Source: Clostridiaceae bacterium
GTDB lineage: Bacteria; Bacillota; Clostridia; DSM-8532
Reading direction: 5' to 3'
NCBI GenBank assembly: GCA_012728095.1
Contig: JAAYFU010000049.1
Coordinates: forward strand, 1 to 35,985
Length of the DNA stretch: 35,985 nucleotides
A program made the position numbers and the translations under genes. Shown here one piece after another: positions 8,779 through 16,724 of this stretch. A model generated the notes under the pieces. That model was not told where the DNA came from and searched no databases. It saw only the letters and a program-made list of their open reading frames with translations. Within the stretch, counting starts at the first letter, position 1. Each line of letters starts with the position of its first letter.

Positions 8779-9393
8779 TCATTCCTTCTTCATTTCCCGA
8801 ATCACCTTGTCAACTATTTCGTACGAGAATCCCCTGTGCAGCAAAAAACGACAGACTTTTTGTTCTATTTTTTTGTCATTTAAATCATACTTCCCGAATT
8901 TTCTTTTTCCTTCCCTCAATGCAACCTCGTAATCATCTATTTCAAATTCCGACAAAGCCTTTTCTATTATCTCCTTGTCCACACCCTTATTTTTTAGCTC
9001 GTAAGCGAGAGTCTTTTTTGACAATGCTTTTGTCCTTACGCGCTCGGATAAATATTTCAAGGCAAAACGAGTATCATCCAAATATCCTATTGCCTTAAGC
9101 TCATTGACCGCTTTTTGTGCAACGCTCCTATCGAAACCTGCATCTATCAGCTTATTAAGGATTTCGTATTCACTTCTGTCCTTGAAAGTCAGATACCTGA
9201 CCGCTCTTTCCCTGGCAGCTCCAACTAATATTTTATCGCGAATAACAGATAACTGTTCTTCGCTTATTATCATATCCTTATATAATTTATTACTGATATA
9301 ATCCTGTTCAGGAATTGAAAAACAGTAATTATCATCTATAAAAACTCTTACCATGCCTTTTTCTCTGTTTTTCTCCACTGCCGTTATGGTCAT
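8779..9393 (-). CDS. recX: RecX, regulator of RecA
   Basis: RecX binds RecA filaments and modulates recombinase activity. The protein of about 204-206 residues shows the repeated three-helix modules of the family: REKGMVRVF at the N-terminus, then ERAVRYLTFKDRSEYEILNKL, GYLDDTRFALKYL and the Lys-rich C-terminal RKFGKYDLNDKKIEQKVCRFL segment. Two Met codons are possible (9399 and 9393); AGGTG is 7 nt from the second, which is preferred. It lies behind recA but is separated from it by a strong terminator and has its own extended -10, so the two are not simply co-transcribed. Confidence 0.93.
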   Translation of the reverse strand: MTITAVEKNREKGMVRVFIDDNYCFSIPEQDYISNKLYKDMIISEEQLSVIRDKILVGAARERAVRYLTFKDRSEYEILNKLIDAGFDRSVAQKAVNELKAIGYLDDTRFALKYLSERVRTKALSKKTLAYELKNKGVDKEIIEKALSEFEIDDYEVALREGKRKFGKYDLNDKKIEQKVCRFLLHRGFSYEIVDKVIREMKKE

Positions 9394-9441
9394 ACGCATT
9401 CACCTTTCATATAGATTTAATATATCTTAAATATCGTAATA

Positions 9442-9450
9442 ATTATATCA
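9442..9450 (-). promoter_or_regulatory. recX promoter (extended -10)
   Basis: TG-A-TATAAT on the minus strand, about 50 nt before recX. No good -35 is seen at 16-18 nt, which fits an extended -10 promoter. Confidence 0.55.
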
Positions 9451-9570
9451 TAAGTTAAATCATAGCAATTTATCGCTGTGAAACGTTGTCCTGTCGAATA
9501 AAAAAGTCAGCAATGCTTGAAGTATGTAGAAAAATGGTTGTAAAAAATAGGCGGATGGCAGCTATTTCAA

Positions 9571-9607
9571 CAAAAACTGGCAGACAATCGTTCGGATTGT
9601 CTGCCAG
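9571..9607 (-). terminator. recA terminator
   Basis: A perfect 13-bp stem (CTGGCAGACAATC with its complement) has a 5-nt loop and is followed by TTTTTG on the minus strand. It is 73 nt past the recA stop and isolates recA from recX. Confidence 0.9.
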
Positions 9608-9679
9608 GAACATAAAGCTATTTTATTTACTTTATTTACTCTGTTCTTCTCAGAATAAACTCATAATCACAAATAATTA

Positions 9680-10705
9680 TTAGTCGTCTTCAATAGTATG
9701 GGGTTCAACGCTGCTTAAAAAAGCTTTATCATATTCGGCTTTAATTTTTCCCTCTATTTCTTTTGTAATCTCAGGATTTTCCTTCAGGAACTTCTTGACA
9801 TTTTCACGTCCCTGCCCGATTCTCTGATCTTTATAGGAATACCATGCGCCGCTCTTTTTTATAATATCGAGGGTAACGGCCATGTCAAGAATACAGCCTT
9901 CCTTTGATATACCCTGACCGTATATAATATCGAATTCAGCTTCTTTAAACGGTGGAGCCACTTTATTCTTAACAACCTTTACTTTGGTTCTGCTGCCTAT
10001 TAATTCGCTGCCTTCTTTAAGAGTTTCAGTACGCCTAACATCCAGGCGCACCGAAGCATAGAATTTCAAAGCTCGGCCTCCGGGAGTTATCTCAGGATTT
10101 CCGAACATGACTCCCACTTTTTCACGTAACTGATTAATAAAAATGGCGACTGTTTTAGACTTGCTGATAACTCCTGACAACTTCCTCATTGCCTGAGACA
10201 TCAGCCTGGCCTGAAGCGCCATATGGGAATCTCCCATTTCGCCGTCTATCTCCGCTTTCGGAACAAGAGCCGCCACAGAGTCCACAACAATAACATCAAT
10301 GGCGCCGCTTCTGACAAGAGCTTCCGCTATTTCAAGGGCCTGCTCTCCCGTATCCGGCTGAGAAACTATCAAATTATCGATATCCACACCCAGATTCTTC
10401 GCATATACCGGGTCCAGCGCGTGTTCGGCATCAATAAATGCTGCCTCGCCGCCGGCTTTCTGAGCTTCGGCAATAATGTGAAGGGCAACTGTGGTTTTAC
10501 CTGACGATTCAGGACCGAAAATTTCTATAATTCTACCCCGAGGCATGCCGCCTACTCCCAATGCGATATCAAGTGTAAGAGCCCCGGTGGGAATAGCGTC
10601 AACACTGACATGGGGCACTTCCCCCAGTTTCATTACCGCACCCTTGCCAAACTGTTTTTCAATCTGGCTCATGACCATTTCCAATGCTTTTTTCTTTTCT
10701 TCCAT
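9680..10705 (-). CDS. recA: RecA recombinase
   Basis: RecA forms ATP-dependent filaments on single-stranded DNA, promotes strand exchange and triggers LexA self-cleavage. Walker A GPESSGKT is at residues 64-71 from this start, with the Walker [12 protein letters not shown]1/L2 loop region ([31 protein letters not shown]) and an acidic C-terminal tail. An ATG 36 nt upstream (10741) is in frame but lies inside the LexA box at the predicted transcription start, so it would be nearly leaderless. The ATG at 10705 gives [22 protein letters not shown], which aligns with other RecA N-termini (341 aa). Its Shine-Dalgarno AAAGGAGGG is 18 nt away, bridged by a small hairpin. Confidence 0.98.
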   Translation of the reverse strand: MEEKKKALEMVMSQIEKQFGKGAVMKLGEVPHVSVDAIPTGALTLDIALGVGGMPRGRIIEIFGPESSGKTTVALHIIAEAQKAGGEAAFIDAEHALDPVYAKNLGVDIDNLIVSQPDTGEQALEIAEALVRSGAIDVIVVDSVAALVPKAEIDGEMGDSHMALQARLMSQAMRKLSGVISKSKTVAIFINQLREKVGVMFGNPEITPGGRALKFYASVRLDVRRTETLKEGSELIGSRTKVKVVKNKVAPPFKEAEFDIIYGQGISKEGCILDMAVTLDIIKKSGAWYSYKDQRIGQGRENVKKFLKENPEITKEIEGKIKAEYDKAFLSSVEPHTIEDD

Positions 10706-10710
10706 AATAC

Positions 10711-10732
10711 GCCTTGCGGCTGACCCTCCTTT
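10711..10732 (-). promoter_or_regulatory. recA ribosome site with spacer hairpin
   Basis: On the minus strand AAAGGAGGG (10724-10732) is followed by TCA, then GCC-GCAA-GGC (10711-10720), then GTATT and the ATG. The C(GCAA)G tetraloop hairpin removes 10 nt and leaves an effective spacing of 8 nt. Confidence 0.5.
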
Positions 10733-10734
10733 GC

Positions 10735-10748
10735 CGAACATTTGTTCT
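10735..10748. promoter_or_regulatory. LexA (SOS) box of recA
   Basis: CGAACATTTGTTCT matches the Gram-positive LexA consensus CGAAC-N4-GTTCG at all but the last base. It spans about -5 to +9 relative to the predicted recA transcription start, so bound LexA would block the promoter. Confidence 0.85.
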
Positions 10749-10749
10749 T

Positions 10750-10778
10750 ATTATATGATAAAGCACTTGATATGTCAA
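10750..10778 (-). promoter_or_regulatory. recA promoter, full consensus
   Basis: TTGACA (10773-10778), 17-nt spacer, TATAAT (10750-10755): all twelve consensus bases match. It is followed immediately by the LexA box. A 16-bp inverted repeat (ACTTGA-4-TCAAGT, 10765-10780) overlaps the -35. Confidence 0.9.
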
Positions 10779-10829
10779 GTATTATTATTGCAATATTATT
10801 CAAATATTTACATTTTTATATAGCCGCAA

Positions 10830-12416
10830 TTATCTTTTGGCAAGCTTCAGCCGCGATAAAACCAAATTATTGATATATCTTATCTCCGGTGTTTTCAGCT
10901 TTAATAATATAAACCAGAACAGGCCCAGGCCTCCGGCTGCGGGAACACAAAGCGCCAATATTTGACTCAGCTTGGAATTAATATCTGGCCGTACCAGAAA
11001 TTTAAGCCCAAATGTAATCAATCCGGCCGGGATGGCTGCCAACACGGCTTTTACAATATAGCCGAAGTTATCGGTGATCACATCTATGCCGGTCTTTCTT
11101 CTGAATGCCAGGAGATAAATCATCATATTAAAAAATGCGCTGATGGAATATGCAAGAGCTGTACCTGCAATACCTATGTCCGTGAACCTGTTAAAACCGG
11201 CATTCAGGACATATAAGATAACTATCCCGAATATGCCGCCGAACAACGGAGTTTTACTGTCATGAACAGAATAGAAAGCACGGGTCATCATGGCAATGGT
11301 GGACGAAAACACAAGTGTTGTCGAATAAGCCAGAAGGCAAAGTCCGCCATAGAAAACATCATACTCAGTGCCCGAGTCGCCCCATTTAAATAAGGCTCTC
11401 ATAATGTCATCACTTAAAATCATCATTATTACGGAAGTAATCAAAGACAGAAGATAGACTGTCCTGAGCCCATTATAAAGTACTCTCTTGAAATCATCAG
11501 GTTTCTCTTTTGCATATTGTTCCGACAAAGTAGGAAGAAGCGCGATTCCTATGCTCTGGGCAAATATCCCAAGAGGCAGCTGCCATGTTCGGTTTGCGTT
11601 ATTTAAAATAGTAACCATGCCGGATTCATAAAAAGTTGCATAGCTTCTCGATATAATCAAGTTTATCTCAATAATTGTCGAAGAGATAAGGGATGGAACA
11701 GCCTGACGCATCAACTTATTGAAGGCATTGCTTTTAATATACAGTTTTGGCCGGTAGTATACAAAATGCCTGAATGCTCCGGAGAATTGGATGAGGAAGA
11801 ACACTCCGCCTCCTGCCACAACACCCCAGGCTGTCGATTCGGCACTCCTGGCACCAAAAACTGCAATGCTGATAATAGTGCAAATATTGTATATTACAGG
11901 CCCAAACGCAGCTATGGCAAACCGCTTGTACGAGTTTAAAATACCGTTCATCTGGCCTGCCATCATCATAAAGGGAGCGTTTAGAAGAAGTATCCTGGTA
12001 AGTTTAATAAGCAATTCCTTATCTCCCGTCGTCCCTTCCCTGTATCCGGATGCCAGAATGCTCAAAAAACTATCGGTAAAAACAAAAAACACTATTTCCA
12101 AAACTACCATTAAAATAACCGACAGATTCATGAAGGTACTGACGGCTTTCCATCCGGTTCTTTCTTTACCCTTTGTCAGATATGTGGAAAGAATGGGAAT
12201 GAACGCCGCGGCTATCGCTCCTCCGGCCAGAAGATCATAGATAAGATCAGGCAGGGTAAATGCAAGAATAAATTCATCGGAATACCCCATGGGCTTCATT
12301 TGTGTAGTTATAAGAACATTTCTTAAAAAACCGGTTATACGACTTAACAATGTTCCGAACATTACCACGGTTGCCGCACCGGTTAGTTTTTGTGACTGCT
12401 CCTGGATGTTTTCCAT
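10830..12416 (-). CDS. murJ: MurJ-type lipid II flippase
   Basis: MurJ (MviN) is a MOP-superfamily membrane protein that flips lipid II across the membrane for peptidoglycan synthesis. The 528-residue chain has the alternating hydrophobic segments expected for about 14 helices. Its signature N-terminus is GTLLSRITGFLRN, followed by AFTLPDLIYDLLAGGAIAAAFIPIL and an internal RQAVPSLISSTI segment. Arginine-rich cavity positions near the N-terminus are present. GGGAGA lies before the ATG. It lies between cinA and recA on the same strand but is flanked by recA's own promoter and by repeat DNA, so it may be a single-gene unit. Confidence 0.93.
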   Translation of the reverse strand: MENIQEQSQKLTGAATVVMFGTLLSRITGFLRNVLITTQMKPMGYSDEFILAFTLPDLIYDLLAGGAIAAAFIPILSTYLTKGKERTGWKAVSTFMNLSVILMVVLEIVFFVFTDSFLSILASGYREGTTGDKELLIKLTRILLLNAPFMMMAGQMNGILNSYKRFAIAAFGPVIYNICTIISIAVFGARSAESTAWGVVAGGGVFFLIQFSGAFRHFVYYRPKLYIKSNAFNKLMRQAVPSLISSTIIEINLIISRSYATFYESGMVTILNNANRTWQLPLGIFAQSIGIALLPTLSEQYAKEKPDDFKRVLYNGLRTVYLLSLITSVIMMILSDDIMRALFKWGDSGTEYDVFYGGLCLLAYSTTLVFSSTIAMMTRAFYSVHDSKTPLFGGIFGIVILYVLNAGFNRFTDIGIAGTALAYSISAFFNMMIYLLAFRRKTGIDVITDNFGYIVKAVLAAIPAGLITFGLKFLVRPDINSKLSQILALCVPAAGGLGLFWFILLKLKTPEIRYINNLVLSRLKLAKR

Positions 12417-12555
12417 TTTAATCTCCCGTAAGTACGTATATTACATTAATTTATATAAATCAAGATGCTTTAGCCGCATTAACCTATTTTATCAGACTTA
12501 TCGGACGGTATGTCCGTCACGAGTTCAGAAGTAAATCTTAATATGTTCACAAATA

Positions 12556-12591
12556 AGATTCTTCGCTGCACTTCGTTCCGCTCAGAATGAC
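12556..12591. repeat. hairpin repeat, copy 2 (10-nt insertion at the tip)
   Basis: Same outer arms as the copy at 5598 (AGATTCTTCGC and CGCTCAGAATGAC), but 10 extra bases lie at the tip. The pairing ATTCT/AGAAT is preserved and only the loop is longer. Confidence 0.78.
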
Positions 12592-12604
12592 GATGCTAAC
12601 AAAA

Positions 12605-12630
12605 AGATTCTTCGCTTCGCTCAGGATGAC
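12605..12630. repeat. hairpin repeat, copy 3
   Basis: Differs from the 5598 copy by a single base (CAGGATGAC in place of CAGAATGAC), and lies 13 bp after copy 2 in the same orientation, in the gap between cinA and murJ (12417-12689). No gene is seen in that gap. Confidence 0.8.
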
Positions 12631-12649
12631 ATTTAATGGGTTGCTTCCC

Positions 12650-12698
12650 ACTTCCAACTTCTAACCTCTAACTTCCAACTTCCAATTCCTCACTTCAG
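12650..12698. repeat. degenerate 7-bp tandem repeat
   Basis: Seven units of the type ACTTCCA/ACTTCTA/ACCTCTA run head to tail (TGGAAGT on the minus strand). The array runs into the last codons and stop of cinA. Confidence 0.7.
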
Positions 12699-13928
12699 TC
12701 CAAGGATCTTCTTTCTGAGCATGTTTAGCGCATTCAGGCATGCCATATGCCTTACTCTTTCCCTGTCTCCGTTCTGCTTAAATATGGCTGCTTCAATATC
12801 CCCATCCAGCATAACGGCGATCCATACGGTTCCTGCAGGTTTTTCAGGTGTGCCGCCGTCAGGTCCCGCTATGCCCGTAATGGCTATACCCGCACGGGTA
12901 GCCGTCTTTTTTACCAGTCCCTTTACCATTTCCACAGCCGTTTCTTTGCTGACAGCTCCGAATTTACTGATAGTATCGGGCGAAACGCCCAGAACATCAG
13001 TTTTTAATTGATTTGAATAGGTTATGAATCCATTTGTGAATACCTTCGATACCCCGGGCACGTTCACCAGCTTTGATGCCAGCATTCCTCCCGTGCAGGA
13101 CTCTGCAGTGGAAATACTGATATTTTTCTCAATCAACAACTGTACAACCGTTTCTTCCAGGGTTTCCCCGTTACAGGCATAAAGATTGGAGCCCAGGCGC
13201 TTCTTGATCTTTTCTATTACAGGGTCAATCATTTTCATGGCTTCGTCATAATCCCTGCTTCTTGCAGTAACCCTTATCACCACTTCCCCCATATTTACAT
13301 ACGGCGCAATGGTGGGATTTGACTGGTTTTCAATCAGGTCCAGTATTTTCATTTCCATCTCGGATTCCCCGATGCCGAACACCTTCAGCATTCTTGAGCC
13401 GATAACCTGGCCTGTTTTCTTTTCAAAATACGGGCTGACGGTTTCTTCGAACATCGGAATCATCTCTTTTGGAGGGCCGGGCAGCATTATGACGGTTTTC
13501 CCGTCTTTTTCGATTATGAATCCCGGAGCTGTTCCGTTATGATTCGGAATTAATATGCAGCCTTCGGGAATATCAGCCTGTTTTATATTATTAGCCATCA
13601 TCTTGCGGTCGACCCTTTCAAAGAAGCATTTGATATTCCGGAAGGTTTCTTCGTGCCTGACAAGCTTTATGCCCATAATCTCCGCCACGGTTTCCTTGGT
13701 TATGTCGTCCCTGGTAGGGCCGAGCCCCCCGGTTGTAATAACAACGTCGCAACGGTTTAACGCTAATCTCAGACATTCTTTGAGACGAGCGGGATTATCC
13801 CCCACCACGCTGTGATAATATACATTCACGCCCAGGTCGTTAAGTCTTTTTGTAATATATTGGGCATTGGTATTCACTATTTGCCCCATTAACAATTCGG
13901 TGCCAACGGCCAGTATTTCGGCTACCAT
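12690..13928 (-). CDS. cinA: CinA: competence/damage-inducible protein, NMN amidase type
   Basis: This two-domain enzyme has an N-terminal molybdopterin-binding-like (MoCF) domain (about residues 1-170) with AEILAVGTELLMGQIVNTN and TTGGLGPTRDD. Its C-terminal CinA/PncC domain (about 250-412) has STAESCTGGMLASKL and GIAGPDGGTPEKPAGTVWIA, as in nicotinamide-mononucleotide amidases of pyridine nucleotide salvage. An upstream TTG (13955) is in frame but overlaps engB. The ATG at 13928 has GGTGAGG 5 nt upstream and gives the family start MVAEILAVGTE (412 aa). It lies 7 nt after engB, so it is co-transcribed. NAD salvage fits the nadK at the head of the same cluster. Confidence 0.94.
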   Translation of the reverse strand: MVAEILAVGTELLMGQIVNTNAQYITKRLNDLGVNVYYHSVVGDNPARLKECLRLALNRCDVVITTGGLGPTRDDITKETVAEIMGIKLVRHEETFRNIKCFFERVDRKMMANNIKQADIPEGCILIPNHNGTAPGFIIEKDGKTVIMLPGPPKEMIPMFEETVSPYFEKKTGQVIGSRMLKVFGIGESEMEMKILDLIENQSNPTIAPYVNMGEVVIRVTARSRDYDEAMKMIDPVIEKIKKRLGSNLYACNGETLEETVVQLLIEKNISISTAESCTGGMLASKLVNVPGVSKVFTNGFITYSNQLKTDVLGVSPDTISKFGAVSKETAVEMVKGLVKKTATRAGIAITGIAGPDGGTPEKPAGTVWIAVMLDGDIEAAIFKQNGDRERVRHMACLNALNMLRKKILGLK

Positions 13929-13935
13929 ACATGCC

Positions 13936-14520
13936 TCACCCCAATACTGTCTCAATTTTAGACCATATTTCGTCTATTCCGATTCTCTTGACCGAAGAAA
14001 AAGCAATAATTTCGTGTTCATTATCCAAATCCAGTACGGCTTTTACCTTGTCCATATGCTTCTTATAGGCTGACCTGCTTATCTTATCAGCCTTTGTTGC
14101 AATAATGGCATAATCCCTGCCGGATTCTAATATATAATTGAACATCATAACATCATCCGGAGTTGGTTCATGCCGTATATCCACCAAAAGCAGTATCATC
14201 TTTAAGTTTTCTCTTGAATTCAAATATGTTTCAACAAGCTGACCCCAGGATTCTCTTTCCTGCCTGGAAACCTTCGCATAGCCGTATCCCGGTAAATCCA
14301 CCAGGGTTATGCTGTCGTTGACATTATAAAAGTTTATAATCCGTGTCATCCCGGGGGTATTTCCTGTTCTCGCAAGTGCTTTCCTGTTGACAAGAGAATT
14401 GATAAGCGATGATTTACCCACGTTGGAACGTCCCGCCAACGCAATCTCAGGCCAACCCGTATCAGGGTACTGGTCAGGGTTCACTGCTGATGTAATAAAC
14501 TCGGCTTTCTTGATTACCAT
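13936..14520 (-). CDS. engB: EngB/YsxC ribosome-biogenesis GTPase
   Basis: This 194-residue TRAFAC GTPase assists assembly of the large ribosomal subunit. All G motifs are visible: G1 GRSNVGKSS (residues 30-38), G2 GNTPGMTR, G3 DLPGYG, G4 TKAD and G5 SSVK. An in-frame TTG at 14532 overlaps the ribosome site; the ATG at 14520 with GGAG 6 nt upstream is preferred. It begins 13 nt after recN ends and cinA starts just behind it, a tight operon. Confidence 0.95.
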   Translation of the reverse strand: MVIKKAEFITSAVNPDQYPDTGWPEIALAGRSNVGKSSLINSLVNRKALARTGNTPGMTRIINFYNVNDSITLVDLPGYGYAKVSRQERESWGQLVETYLNSRENLKMILLLVDIRHEPTPDDVMMFNYILESGRDYAIIATKADKISRSAYKKHMDKVKAVLDLDNEHEIIAFSSVKRIGIDEIWSKIETVLG

Positions 14521-14533
14521 GTTCCACTCCAAT

Positions 14534-16225
14534 CTATCCCTGTACTAACAGTTCACGCGCAAGCTTTTTCGCAGCTTCGGTAGCATGCTCGCCGCTCAGC
14601 AGCCTTATTATCTCATTCTCCCTGTCGGCTCCTTCAAGCTTTTTCACCAGGGTAAGAGTGCGTCCGCTCTTTTCTTCTTTTTCAATAAGGTAATGCGTAT
14701 TTGCCTGACTGGCTATTTGGGCATGGTGAGTGATACATATCACCTGGTGGCCTTTTGCCACTGTCTTAAGTTTTTCTCCAAGCTTTGAAGCAGCTTTCCC
14801 GCTTACGCCCGTGTCAATCTCATCGAACACCAGTGTCGGTATGGCGTCAATATCAGCCAAAATGGTTTTTATAGCCAGCATGACCCTGGACATTTCTCCG
14901 CCGGACGCGATTTTGGACAAAGGTTTTAACGGTTCTCCCATATTAGGGGAGAACAGGAACTCGACCTTATCGGTTCCATTTTCAGTAAAACCTTCCTCAG
15001 GGCATGATACAACAGATACTTCGAATTGGGTCCTGGGCATTTCAAGATCCTTCAGTTCGTTCAGAATACCGTCTTCCAGCTTTTTGGCGGCATCCTTTCT
15101 TAATTTATTCATTATTTCACAGTGTTTATGTAGTTTTTTTTCAACCTCTTCAATCTCTTTTTTAAACTGAACAATCAGTTCTTCACTTCGTTCAATCTCA
15201 TCAAGCCGTTTTTTGGCATCTTTACAATACTTCAGAATATCTTCCATCGTCTCGCCGTATTTACGCTTCAGCCCCTGGATAAGGCTTATCCGTTCCTCTA
15301 TATGTTTATGAAGCTGCGGATCGTATTCGGTTCGGTCTCTTATTATCCGTATCTCCCGGGTTATATCACTCAGCTTTTCATTAATATCTTCAAGGGCATC
15401 CCCGATATTCTTATATTCGGGGTTAAGATCCTCTATTTTTCTGATTGCCTCCAACGAAAGGCCTATCTTATCAAGAGCGCTTTCATTTTCTCCGTCGTCG
15501 CCATAAAGCCATGTATAGGCATTTGAAAATGCTGAAATTATATCTTCCGCATGAGCAAGTATTCTACTCTTGTTATCAAGTTCAATATCCTCGCCGATAT
15601 ATAATCTTGCGGCTTCAATCTCGTCTATCTGGTACCTCAACATATCCAGCGTGCGTTCCCGCTCCTTATCGTTTCCGGCAAGGGCCTTAAGCTTTCCTTT
15701 TAAGGAATTCAGTTCCCGCAGCAGGGCCCGGTATTCTGCCTTTTCAGCCGCAAGCTTTTCGCCGGCAAAAGAGTCCAATAGTTCAATATGTGTTTCGGCT
15801 CTCAATAAAGACTGGTTGTCATGCTGGCCGTGTATGTCCACCAGCCTTTGGCCGATTTCCTTCAGCATGCCCACGGTAACCATCGTACCGTTAACGCGGC
15901 AAATGTTTTTCCCCGATTCGGTAAAGGTACGTGAAATCAATATGCTTTTGTCTTCCTGGGGTTCTATTCCCATAGAATCCAGGAGCTCATCAAGTTTGTT
16001 GCTTTTGTCCGAAGCATAGGAAAAAAGCCCCTGAACAAATGCTTTTTCAGCCCCGGAACGAATAAGTTCCCGCGAAACCCTTGAGCCCAGCAAGGCATTT
16101 AACGAATCAATAATAATGGATTTACCCGCTCCGGTTTCCCCGGTAAGTACGGTAAATCCCTCCTGCATGGGAATCGTAATCTTTTCAATTATGGCTACGT
16201 TTTCTACTTCAAGTTGGACCAGCAT
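14534..16225 (-). CDS. recN: RecN, SMC-like DNA repair ATPase
   Basis: RecN acts early in double-strand-break repair, tethering DNA ends. The 563 residues show the split ABC ATPase: Walker A GETGAGKS (29-36), then a long charged coiled-coil middle (about 150-390), then the ABC signature ASGGEMSRVMLA and Walker B TLVFDEIDTGVSG, with the GHQVICITHHAQIA switch. The ATG follows the argR stop by 6 nt. The nearest purine-rich site (GGTGAGGGGAG, inside the end of argR) is further away than usual. Its neighbours nadK, argR and recN in this order are common in Firmicutes. No LexA box is seen upstream. Confidence 0.96.
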   Translation of the reverse strand: MLVQLEVENVAIIEKITIPMQEGFTVLTGETGAGKSIIIDSLNALLGSRVSRELIRSGAEKAFVQGLFSYASDKSNKLDELLDSMGIEPQEDKSILISRTFTESGKNICRVNGTMVTVGMLKEIGQRLVDIHGQHDNQSLLRAETHIELLDSFAGEKLAAEKAEYRALLRELNSLKGKLKALAGNDKERERTLDMLRYQIDEIEAARLYIGEDIELDNKSRILAHAEDIISAFSNAYTWLYGDDGENESALDKIGLSLEAIRKIEDLNPEYKNIGDALEDINEKLSDITREIRIIRDRTEYDPQLHKHIEERISLIQGLKRKYGETMEDILKYCKDAKKRLDEIERSEELIVQFKKEIEEVEKKLHKHCEIMNKLRKDAAKKLEDGILNELKDLEMPRTQFEVSVVSCPEEGFTENGTDKVEFLFSPNMGEPLKPLSKIASGGEMSRVMLAIKTILADIDAIPTLVFDEIDTGVSGKAASKLGEKLKTVAKGHQVICITHHAQIASQANTHYLIEKEEKSGRTLTLVKKLEGADRENEIIRLLSGEHATEAAKKLARELLVQG

Positions 16226-16231
16226 CTTATT

Positions 16232-16690
16232 CTAAGACACTCCCCTCACCATGCGTGTAAATTTATCCATTAGGTCTTCCGCTATCTTTTCAGCCCGGCA
16301 TATCACCAACATCGTATCGTCCCCCGCTATGGTACCAACAATATCGTTCCAACCCAGTGAATCTATTGTTGCGGCTACAGCCTGTGCCATTCCGGGAAGG
16401 GTTTTGATGACGAGGATATTATTTGCATAGTCGCAGGAAACGAATGCTTCCTTGATAATTACCAGCAACCTGTCATTCATATTGGATGAATCAGAATTCA
16501 TGGCTGAGTAGCGGTATCTCCCGTTAGGCGTAAGAACTTTTACAAGTCTGAGTTCCTTAATATCCCTGGATATTGTTGCCTGGGTTACATCCATTCCCGC
16601 TTCCCTTAACTTTTCTGCCAGTTCATCCTGTGTCTCGATCTCATGATTCTCGATTATTTCCAATATCTTGGCGTGACGGCTATACTTCAT
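16232..16690 (-). CDS. argR: arginine repressor
   Basis: ArgR is a hexameric regulator that binds ARG boxes with arginine as co-repressor. The winged helix occupies about residues 1-70, with QATISRDIKELRLVKV as the recognition helix. The C-terminal oligomerisation/arginine-binding domain carries GTIAGDDTMLVI. Length 152 aa is standard. An excellent GGAGGG ribosome site lies in the 34-nt gap after nadK. An ARG-box-like palindrome overlies the promoter of this operon, suggesting autoregulation. Confidence 0.96.
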   Translation of the reverse strand: MKYSRHAKILEIIENHEIETQDELAEKLREAGMDVTQATISRDIKELRLVKVLTPNGRYRYSAMNSDSSNMNDRLLVIIKEAFVSCDYANNILVIKTLPGMAQAVAATIDSLGWNDIVGTIAGDDTMLVICRAEKIAEDLMDKFTRMVRGVS

Positions 16691-16724
16691 GATTTCCCTC
16701 CATAAAACCTTTTTCTGATTTTAT

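Noticed and set aside
9486-9683. Small plus-strand frame between recX and recA
   Set aside because: It runs across the recA terminator hairpin and has no ribosome site; not a gene.
10741-10741. Upstream in-frame ATG as the recA start
   Set aside because: It lies inside the LexA box at the predicted transcription start and would leave almost no leader; RecA alignment favours 10705.
12435-12463. TTGATT-17-TATACG as a murJ promoter
   Set aside because: Transcription would begin at the ribosome site itself, leaving a leader of about 12 nt, so support is too weak.
12650-12698. Tandem repeat considered as a CRISPR remnant
   Set aside because: The units are only 7 bp with no spacers and no cas genes nearby.
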